NCBI GenBank assembly: GCA_033557465.1
Contig: CM066034.1
Span: 409,612,159 to 409,676,158, forward strand
DNA length: 64,000 bases
DNA from: Ichthyophis bannanicus
Taxonomy: Eukaryota; Chordata; Amphibia; Gymnophiona; Ichthyophiidae
Direction: 5' to 3'
Shown: piece by piece, positions 54,028 to 62,702 of the stretch
How the letters are laid out: every line of letters starts with the position of its first letter
How positions within the stretch are numbered: position 1 is the stretch's first letter
Translations under genes and position numbers: made by a program
The notes under the pieces: model-generated
Told to the model about the DNA's origin: nothing
Database searches by the model: none
Seen by the model: the letters and a program-made list of their open reading frames with translations, nothing else

Positions 54028-54956
54028 CTTCCAGTTCATACTGCTAGACCTGTCCAGACAAACGGGTTATGTCCCCTTGCCAGCAGATGTTGGAGACAGA
54101 GAAAAACTCCAGAGCTGTGATTGGTCAGGCTCTGGTTGGTATAGGTGTCCCCCCTAGTTGTTCTAGCCAGTATTTCTGTCTCCAGCAGATGTTGGTGTTT
54201 TCTCCTTAGCTCTCTTGAGTTTTTTCTTTATCAAGAGGTCATTTTTGGAAACTGGAGGTTCCAGGGCACACTTGGGCTCCTGGCCAGGAGGGCCTGCCTT
54301 GCCCGGAGTAAAGGATTGCTATTATTGCACTCTGCAGTTCTCTGCCTGACCTAATCCTTCGTGCAGCACTGAAATCGTCTTAACTGTGAGTTTGTGCTCT
54401 TCAGCCGGTTTAAGAGCTCCCCCCCCCCACCCCCGCAGCTACCGCCGCCGCCTCCATTGTACTCACTAACCTCTTACCTGGGTCTAGTTGCATGGCAGGG
54501 GACACGACATCGGGGGATTGCTCAGACGCCTATTTTTAGTGTCATCGCATTCGCCGCAGCTTACCGGTGAAACGGAAGGGCACAGGTCCTCATTTTGCGC
54601 AGCGCATCAGGAAATCGCACAGCCTTTGAACTCCACGCGTCAGTTTCAATTTTTGCTTGCCGGATTGTAGATTCGCCTCAAATGGACCCTGCAGTAGCCT
54701 TTTGTAGTTCAGCATGTTCCCTTTAGCAGAGCGTGGGCTCTTTCTCCGTGCTTTTACCGGGGCAAGTTTTTGCTGGCTTTTTTTCTCCTCAGTGGCGGAC
54801 ATTTTCCTCCCGCGTGGCTGACATCGCAATCCTTTTTTCTCAGCTATATTTTCTTTTTGTATTTCCAAAGCTCCATTTTAATTGTTAACTTCTTACAAGC
54901 CTGTCATGCTGAATTTTTAATTGTTTTGCTGCATGAGGCAATTTTAAACAACGCAA

Positions 54957-56220
54957 GTGCCTTCGTCATTGCAGCGCTGCATAGTTTGCAGCAAGAAGCA
55001 AAAGGACCTCAAAGACAGGGTATCTACAGCCTGTTCCTCTCACCAGGGGGAATCGTCATCCGCATCCGGGTCCTCTGCTAGGGATCCTACTCCTGCGGCC
55101 TCTGCTATCTTAGCGAGCCCGTGTGCAGCGCCACGAGTGGAAGGGCTCACAGAGCTTCCTTGGCTTTACCCTCAGCCTACGGCCTCTGCAGTGGAAGTGT
55201 CTTCTCCATCCTCGGATGCCCCTTTTTCTTTCACTGTTTAGGCGGGCTTGGTCCGTCTGGCACTCGGAAGCGTCAGGACTGGGATCAGGGGATCATTTCA
55301 CACCTAAGCGTCCTCGCAGTGCTTTACCACCTAAAGACAAAGACACTGTAGCCGACTCGGAGACATGGCCAGGGGTCCCACAGAAGAATTTGCCCTCTGA
55401 TTTGGAAAGTTCTGGGCAGGAGGATGGAGAATACTTGCCATGCGTGACCTCTGCTGACAGCCAAGGTGAGGCGCACAATATTCGTCGCTTTTGCAAAGAT
55501 GATTTGCCAGCCTTGATTATTCAGGTGGTGGGGGCACTTCGCTTGGCTGACCCTCACTTACAGTCACAACCTGATCCCATTGTGAAGGGCATTCGTAAGC
55601 CTTCTCAATCGTTGCCTTTTCCAACATAGCTACAGCAAATGGTGTCTCAGGAATGGGAGTCACAGGACATTTATTTGCCTTCAGCTCGCTGTCTCGGGCA
55701 GCTCTATCTTTGGTCTCCCACAAATAGAGAAAGATGGCTTGCATATCCAAAGGGGGATGTGCTTGTAGCTGGAGTCACCAAGCATACCGCAATTCCGGTG
55801 GAAAGGGGAGCAGCTCTGCGAGATCAGCAAGATAGAAAGGTGGAAAGTCTTCTCAAGACTGCCTTTTCGTCCTCTACGCTGGCTCTCCAAGCCACTGTCT
55901 GTGGCGGTCTAGGGGCCCGAGCTTTGCTCCATTGGATTCAGTGTTTGCCAGAGGATCCAGCATTGGACCGCTTAGAATATCTCACAGCTTACCTGATGGA
56001 TGCTTTTTACGACTGGCTACATCTTTCTGCCCGCTCAATTGCAGCAGTTCCCGTAGCCCAGCGTTGGCTATGGCTGCGCCAGTGATCGGCTGATGTTGCC
56101 TCCAAAGCGCGGATATCCAAGCTTCCCTTTAAGGGAAGGCTTCTTTTTGCCGAGGACCGGGACAAGCTGGTCATGGATTTGGGTGTGGTCAAGTATCGGC
56201 GCCTTCCGAGAGAGAAACCA
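54957..56220 (+). pseudogene. DIRS D gag-like protein (broken)
   Basis: Begins MPSSLQRCIVCSKKQKDLKD, homologous to copy C, but the first Cys of the second pair is Ser (STAC). Two frameshifts (about 55190-55240 and none after until a stop at 55627-55629) precede the open stretch from 55639: AYPKGDVLVAGVTKHTAIPV, LKTAFSSSTLALQATVCGGL, LSARSIAAVPVAQRWLWLRQ. The end after 56085 is again out of frame (ISKLPFKGRLLF-type text at 56110-56160). Confidence 0.82.
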
Positions 56221-56453
56221 AAGTCCTCGGCCTAGATTCCGGGACACTCGCTGGTATCGACCGGGGAGGTCAGCACTCCTACCGTCATCAATTCGGTCTG
56301 CTCAAGGACCTCGGTCCTTGCCAGTAGCCTGGAAGAACAGGGAACCCTACTCCGTCTCAGGGGAGGGGATGTTGTTATTTCTCCGGGCGGGGCTCCCCGG
56401 AGAAGAGCCGCTATCATAACTACGGTACGTCATCATCTTCTCCTGCATGCAAT

Positions 56454-57900
56454 ATGCCCTGTTCCTCCTGCCGAAGGAGGGACGGGACATTCTTCCATTT
56501 AGTTTGCGGTACCCAAAAAGGAAAGCTCGTGTCGACTAATTCTCGACCTCAAGAGGGGCAATCGCCGTCTTCGCGTCCCTTGATTTCGAATGGAAACACT
56601 GAGCTTGGTGATCCAGGCGGTTCGCAAAGGGGGAGTTCCTCGCTTCTCTCGACCTCGCAGAGGCCTACTTTCACATTCCCATCTGCAGCGATCATCGATG
56701 ATTCCTGTTTCAGTATTGTGCTATGCCGGTCCGTCTCGCCATGGGGCATCGCACGTTTTCCAAGGTCATAGTGCTAGTAGCAGTAGCTCTGTGCAGCCGC
56801 GGGAATCGAGTACATCCGTACTTGATGATTGGCTTATGCAGGCGGACTCCTTCTCGGAGGCTTACGACACAGTGATCTAGGCAGTCTCTTTCTTCGAAAG
56901 TCTCGGATGGATCATCAATCTAGAACAAAGCACCCTGCAACCCTCCCCAAGTCCTGGAGTTTCTCAGGGTGCGGTTTGACGCAGTTTAAGGCACAGTCTT
57001 TTTGACTCACGAGTGGTTCCTCAAGCTCTCAGCTCAGATCCGTGGATTTTTCCAACAGAATTGTCCAAACGCTTGGGATTATCTGCAAGTGCTAAGATCC
57101 ATGGCGGCTACCATCGACGTGATTCCGTGGGCCAGAGCACACCTGCGAAGCTTACAACGAGCGCTTCTGTCCCATTGGTCACCGGTATCAGCAACCGATG
57201 CGAGGCTTTCCAGGTGGGGAGCTCATGGCTTAAGTCGCGCTGCTCAGGGCATGTGGTCGTCGTGCGAAGCTCGATTGGAGGCCAGGGCAGTTCGTCTTCC
57301 CTTGGGGAAATCTGTCCCTCTACTTAGTCACCAAGCAGTTTGCGACCTCTCCGACAGCGCCACAACAGTGACTTATCTTAACCGTCAAGGGGGAACAACA
57401 TGCTGGGGAGTAGCCAAAGAAATAGCCATCCTCTTTCACTAGGCAGAAAAGCATCTGCTAGCCCTGTCGGCACGGCACGGCACAGTGCATGCATGTCCAA
57501 TGTGAGAGTGGATTTTCTCAGGCATCACGCTCTGGCTCCAGGCGAATGGGAGATAGTGCCTTGGGTTTTCCAAAATATTGTACAAAATGGGGTCAACCGA
57601 TAATGGACCTGAGGGTGTCGTCGGCCAACACCAAAGCCGCGTGCTTTTCAGTCGCCAAAGAGAACACGGATCATTGGGAATGGATGCCTTAGCACAGCTG
57701 TAGCCGGACAGAGCCCTATTGTCCGTGTTTCCTCCATGGCTTTTACTCAGGAAGGTTATCCAGCGGATCAGAACGCATTTGAGCGGTATGATTCTGGTGG
57801 CGCTGGATTGGCTTCGAAGTCCATGGTATGCCAACCTCGTTCGGTTAGCCCAAGTGACTCCTCTGCGGCTCGGAGCACGCAAGGGCTGATATCACGGGAC
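56454..57900 (+). pseudogene. DIRS D reverse transcriptase, RNase H and methyltransferase (heavily broken)
   Basis: Motifs survive in several frames: METLSLVIQAVRKGG (56590), AYFHIPICSDH-type text (56665), PGVPRHGASHVFQ in shifted frame, YLDDWLMQA (about 56820, catalytic Asp pair kept), YLQVLRSMAATIDVIPWARA (57080), DARLSRWGAHGLSRAAQGMW (RNase H start, 57200), SDSATTVTYLNRQGGTT (57350), VRVDFLRHHALAPGEWE (57500) and VFPPWLL-type methyltransferase motif IV (57730). No piece longer than about 150 codons is open. Confidence 0.8.
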
Positions 57901-57926
57901 ATTCCTGCTCCCTATTCGCTTACGGC

Positions 57927-58891
57927 TTGGCTCTTAAACACCACCAGCTAAGTCACAAGGGATATTCTCCTCGTGTGGTATCAACCGTGCTTAAGACTCA
58001 TCGACCTTCCACCTCGCGGGCATATGCCCTTGTATGGCGAATTTTTGATTCATGGTGCTTACAGCGCTGCCTCTTCTGTGGTGATCTCGCACCTCTCAGG
58101 TCCTCACATTTCTCCAGGAGGGCCTGGATGAAGGATTCACCCTCTGATCTCTTTGGGTCCATGTATCACCTGTTTCAGGGGCCGATAGTCAGCTGTTCTC
58201 TTGCGTCACATTTAGACGTCGCACGATTTCTTAAAGGGGCTAAGAGGGTACGTCCTCCCCTCCGTCCGGTTCTACCATCTTGGGATCTTCATGGAAGCTC
58301 CTTTTGAACCACTGAAAGGAACATTGGTTCGCGATCTGTCTCTCAAACCTGTCTGTTTGGTAGCAATCACTTCTGCGCGGTGTGTCAGAATTGCAAGCCC
58401 TATCCTGCAGTGATCCCTATCTTTCCTTCTCCACAGGTGGTGTGTCTTTCCGGGCCGTTCCTTCTTTCTTGCCAAAGGTACTCACTCCTTTTCTTTTGGA
58501 CCAGCCTATTTTCTTGCCTTGTTTTCCTAAGGGCCAGGCTTCTAAGCAAGATATCACTATCTGGAAACTTGACCTCAAGCAAATTCTGTATTGGTACCTA
58601 AAGATGACAAATTTGTTTCGTAAATCTGACCATCTTTTTGTTCTCGTCACGAAGCTTCAGAAGGGGCTAGCAGCGTTGAAGTCTACCATTTTGAGGTGGC
58701 TTCGTCAGACTATTGAATCGGCCTACATAATCCGTTGCAAGTCTGTACCCTCGGGAATTCGGGCACGTTCCATGTGGGCCCAAGCATCCTCGTGGCCGGA
58801 ACATTCGCAGGTGACTCCTCTCGACCATTGTAGAGCTGCAACCTGGTCCTCCTTAGCCACGTTCGCCCGGCATTATCACCTGACTCTCTAG
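57927..58891 (+). pseudogene. DIRS D tyrosine recombinase (broken)
   Basis: Open pieces: STVLKTHRPSTSRAYALVWR (57980), then after frame changes LVAITSAR and SELQALSCSDPYLSF (58360-58430), LPKVLTPFLLDQPIFLPCFP (58475) and FRKSDHLFVLVTKLQKGLAA (58620). The HxxR box is lost (IRARSMWAQ instead of RAHSTRA), while the C-terminal FARHYHLTL keeps the catalytic Tyr. Confidence 0.82.
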
Positions 58892-58979
58892 GCGAGGGAG
58901 GACGGCTGTTTTAGAGTTAATGTAGTTACGGCGGCTCTGTCTTCCCACCCGGGGAGCACTTAGCTTGGGTACTACTCGT

Positions 58980-59070
58980 TTGTCTGGACTGGTCTAGCAG
59001 TATGAACTGGAAGGAGAAATTTCACTTACTGTTAATTTCCTTTCCTGGAATACTGCTAGACCAGTCCAGA
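58980..59070. repeat. DIRS D internal complementary region
   Basis: TCTGGACTGGTCTAGCAGTA, then GAACTGGAAGGAGAAATTTC and ACTTACTGTTAATTTCC precede ACTGCTAGACCAGTCCAG. It has the same layout as in copy C. Confidence 0.78.
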
Positions 59071-59757
59071 ACCCACCCAATTGTCAGTGGCAGTATTACT
59101 GATACAGAGCAGCCGACGTTTATTTTACTGCAAAACAGCCAATTGAAATATCCCGCAGATAGTCCACAACCAGTGGATTCAGAATAATTCTCCTAGGGAT
59201 GACGATGGATCCTCCTCCTCAGTTTATGGTTCGAGTGGATGGCTTTAGTAAATTAGTGCTTACCTGTACATAGTTGACTTCGTTAGTCAGGGTTTCTCTC
59301 TAAGTTATTGCTTGTCAAAGAATACTGGCTAGAACCACTAGGGGGACACCTATACCAACCAGAGCCTGACCAATCACAGCTCTGGAGTTTATCTCCAGGA
59401 ACAAGCAGGAATGAGTCTTCACATATGGGTACGTCGGTACCGATGGAGCCTGCGCGGGAACGCTCCCCAGCGTCCAATCAGAAAGCTTTTGGGAGCATCC
59501 CTCAGCGCCTGCGTGCTGCCTTCCCCCCCTTTCCAACTGTCTCTCCTCAGTTTTCGTTTTTCCGTGGAGCCGGCAGGACGTCGCCCTGTCACCGCAGAAA
59601 ATTTTTTCTTTAATTATTTTTTTCTTGTGGTCGCGGCTGTTTCCCTGCCTCCACCGGTACCGCCGGTGGGCTTTTTTCTTTTCTTTTTCTCAAACTCAGG
59701 GATAGTTTTTCCCTCAGTTTCTGTCTTAAATTTTTGGGCCTGTAAGGCCTCTCCATC

Positions 59758-61860
59758 ATGGAGCCTTCTCCTAAGAAGTGCTTTAACTGTGGAAATACAG
59801 TTTTCTTTTTAGACTCCAATAACTGGTGTCTAACCTGTTTGGGTCCTGACCCTTTTCCTCCGGAGCCATTAGGCTACAATTTTATGAGAAGAGATTCGCC
59901 ATTTCGAGTTTCCCTCGATACCGAGTTCCCTTCCAGTGTCAGGGCACCGACCATTTCTTCTCTACAGGATCAGGTAACCCACAAACAGTCTGTTAAGACT
60001 AGCCAATCCTTGAGTGGTAGGTCTCATGCCAGGCATGATGACGGCTCCAGCCTTGCCCTCAAGACCCTATTGGCTTCAAAACCCCGGTGGGAGTCTTCGG
60101 TCTCCAAAGCCTTTCAGGGGTTTCAGGTTGTTCCTGGGGCTCACCCCTCACAGAACATACCTGAGCCATGCTCGGTGGTGGCATCCGCTTCGAGCGGTAC
60201 TGATACCCCGGCATCAGCACTGGTGGTGTGATCCACTCTTCACCAGGGATCGTCATCTGGCGTTCTCGGTACCTTCGGGACCGATCGATACGTCCCAGAT
60301 TGACTTTCCAGTATCGGCAGCATCGCCAATACGACCACCGACGTCGGTACCCTCTAGGCATGCATCGATAGACTCGCTTCCTTCGATGCCGAGTCTGGAA
60401 TCGATATCTAGTCTGGAAGACTGGGAACCGACGCTTACCGATTCCGGATGCGCGGTACCGAGGATACTCACCAAGGGTTTTTGGTTGCCTCGGTACCGCT
60501 TGAGCAGCCTCCGATGACTGCTTCGATGTCTGTATCGCCTCCGATTCTGGCACAGCTACCGGTATCGGTATCGATGCCGGTTCGTGCAATGACATCGGGA
60601 CCAGCTACTTCCATGCCTTTTTCACCAGGATCGCTCCTTTCTATACCTAGTTTGGAGTCGATACCTGGCATGGACGATGCAGTACTGACTGTCTCAAGTC
60701 ATAACCGCCAGTACCAGTATCCATCCATTAGAGCTCCTTTTCTGCACCGGACCAGTACATCCTCCGGTGCCCAATCTAGTTCTTCAACTTTAGCCTGTCC
60801 AGGGATGGTTCCCATTGGAGATCCTTCTTTTCAGAAATTTCTCCTTGACATGGCAACATTCCTTGCTATTCCTATCCCTGGCTATGATCCTACACAAGGC
60901 TCTTCTGGGGAAAAGGAAAATATAATGCTTCCTTTGCATCATTCTTTGCAGGATCTTCTTCTGAGAATATGGGAAACACCTTTAAGGGTTTCCTCACCTT
61001 CTACAGCAACTGATCTTCTGTATCAGGTGCCCCCCTCTCCAGGGTTTCAAAAGACTCAACTTCCCCATCATTCCATTGTAGTGGAATCAGCAATGAGGAA
61101 GGTAAAAAGCAAGAAGAAGCATTCTTCTTATCCGCCAGGTCGTGAATCTAGAACACTGGATGCCTTTGGACGTCAAACCTTCCAAACATCTATGCTGGCA
61201 ACAAGGATTATCTCTTATATTCTTTATGAGTCTATCCCTTCAGGAGGTCACAAAGCAATTATCTCTTTTGACTCCTTTTCTATCAGAGCCCAAGGCTGCA
61301 GACTATTCCTTACTTCTTAGTCATAGCCAAAATATCTCTTGGTTTCTTTCTCGTGCTTCCCTAGACTCTTTTGAGTCTGTTAGCAGAACCTCTGCTATAG
61401 CCATAGGAGCACGACGTAGAGCCTGGCTCCAAGCTTCAGACTTGAACAGATGGGCACAACAAAGACTGGGTAATACTCCTTGTACTGGAGAAAATCTCTT
61501 CAATAGGGAGTCTTTACGTCAGGTTGCTCATTGCTCCACTGACTTCCCTGTTTCTGAGGGCTATCCTAGGCCTTCTCCTTCCCCAGTACCTTTATCTTTA
61601 TCTTTATTTAAAATTTGATAAACCGCTTAGGCCGAAACATTAAAGCGGTGTACAAAGAAAATAAAAGGTCAACACTGCAAACTACGGAAAAGAACGCCAA
61701 AAATTAACAGGAAAGAAAGAATGCCCTACCAAACCACCTTTCCCTAAAAGAAGAAGGTTTTATTCTTCTCCTGCCCATCATACGGATGTTCCCAAACAAG
61801 GGAAACCTCGCTCTGATCTGAAGAATCCAAACTCAAGCCAGGAAAATTAACCCTCAGTAG
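59758..61860 (+). pseudogene. DIRS E gag-like protein (frameshifted)
   Basis: Starts MEPSPKKCFNCGNTVFF with a C8-x2-C11 / C24-x2-C27 finger. Conserved with B are DQVTHKQSVKTSQSLSGRSH, ESSVSKAFQGFQVVPGAHPS and VVASASSGTDTPASALV, followed by a stop at 60229-60231. Frames then alternate. 60448-61320 holds the Ser/Pro-rich tract encoded by GGTACC-rich DNA, then MLPLHHSLQDLLLRIWETPL and SRTLDAFGRQTFQTSMLATR. 61142-61618 holds SQNISWFLSRASLDSFESVS and SAIAIGARRRAWLQAS. The end (61711-61860) resumes after the L2 fragment with RRFYSSPAHHTDVPKQGK-type text. No capsid fold can be asserted from sequence. Confidence 0.8.
61589..61710 (-). mobile_element. L2 3'-end fragment (copy 3) in DIRS E gag
   Basis: Minus-strand L2 3' end with the (AAAGAT)n tail at 61589-61605, hairpin CCGCTT...AAGCGG (61623-61648) and the AAGAACGCCAAA phrase shared with copy 1 at about 3011. 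Copy B lacks it at the same gag position, which dates it after the E/B split. Confidence 0.85.
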
Positions 61861-61954
61861 GGTTCTAATTAATCTTTTTATAACCTACAGTTCACTTCTT
61901 CTCAGCAGAAGTTTTTTCACTGTTTTTTCATTAAAACTCTACACATGGATTCCT

Positions 61955-62702
61955 GTTTTCTCCAGGACCAAGCAGGAAGTCAGTCCTCACTTATGGGTGA
62001 CGTCGGCGCCAACGGAGCCCTCGCGGAGCAATTTTCCCCAGCTTTCGCAGAAAGCCTTTGGGAATTGCAGCGCGCATGCGCGGTCCCCTTCCCGCCCAGG
62101 GATGCCATCTTGCTCAGTCTCCTTTTTTCCGCAGAGCCCTACAGACGTAGTTTGTTGTCGCTGCTGAAAAAGTTGATTTCTTAGTTTATTCTGTTATTTT
62201 CTCGGTTCGTGTGTCCTCTTCCCGCCGGGCCTCGCCTAAGGGGCCCGTTCACCGTTTTATTTTCTTTTTTTCTCTCCAACTGGCATTCCCGCCTGTTTCT
62301 CCTTCTTCCCTGGCAGCGTGGTCTTTCGACCTTGCAGGGGCCCTTTTTCCCCCGATGGCTGCCAGCGGGTTTAAAAAGTGTGATCGTTGTGTCAAACTCA
62401 TGTCTCTTGCTGACACGCATGACTGCTGCCTCCGCTGCCTCGGGCCCGAACATGACCCAATGAGTTGCGGTCCGTGCAGCAAGATGTCCTCGAAGGCGCT
62501 AAGGAGTCGGCAGTCGCAAAGGGATAGAATCGTCTCTGACTCCGCGTCCGGTCGGGCCCGGACCTCGTCAGAGGCCTCGACGTCTCGTGGCTCCGGCTCC
62601 GAGCATCGTCGGAGTTCTTCTGAGCGGGGGTCCCCCGGCCGGGAACACCGTCGGGAGAAGAGGCCCGCGAGGGTGGCGTCGGAGGACGCTCCTGGTCCCA
62701 GG
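61955..62702 (+). mobile_element. DIRS retrotransposon copy H (separate family), left end and gag start
   Basis: The left end reads TCTCCAGGACCAAGCAGGAA and GTCAGTCCTCACTTATGGGT, related to but distinct from B/E. A leader of about 390 bp precedes gag. The copy ends at about 62702 where Penelope-like sequence of opposite strand starts. Confidence 0.78.
62355..62702 (+). pseudogene. DIRS H gag-like protein, N-terminal part
   Basis: Start chosen at MAASGFKKCDRCVKLMSLAD because the finger C9-x2-C12 / C25-x2-C28 then has the N-terminal position seen in the other DIRS gags. A third Cys pair (CGPC) follows. Next is a Ser/Arg-rich low-complexity part (RSRQSQRDR, SSEASTSRGSGSEHRRSSSE). The frame runs on into the Penelope-like sequence and stops at 62720, so the C-terminal core is missing. 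Confidence 0.75.

Larger units (their letters stand above)
54028..59388 (+). mobile_element. DIRS retrotransposon copy D (C family), decayed
   Basis: The left end at 54028 starts CTTCCAGTTCATACTGCTAG inside a CR1. Gene order: gag about 54957-56220, RT about 56454-57170, RNase H and methyltransferase about 57180-57900, recombinase 57927-58891, internal complementary region 58980-59070, right inverted repeat 59318-59388. The right repeat (ACTGGCTAGAACCACTAGGG, ACCAATCACAGCTCTGGAG) is the complement of 54095-54160. It is cut at 59388 by the left end of DIRS E, so D's outermost right end is missing or displaced beyond the window. Every gene has frameshifts or stops. Confidence 0.87.
59389..61954 (+). 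mobile_element. DIRS retrotransposon copy E (B family), gag portion
   Basis: The left end at 59389 reads ATCTCCAGGAACAAGCAGGA and GAGTCTTCACATATGGGTAC, the same as the left end of copy B. It sits inside the right inverted repeat of D. Leader and gag follow, with a 120-bp L2 fragment inserted at 61589-61710. At about 61955 the left end of another DIRS (H) begins, so E is cut before any pol gene. As in copy B, pol is absent from what can be seen, though here the remainder could lie outside the window. Confidence 0.83.
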
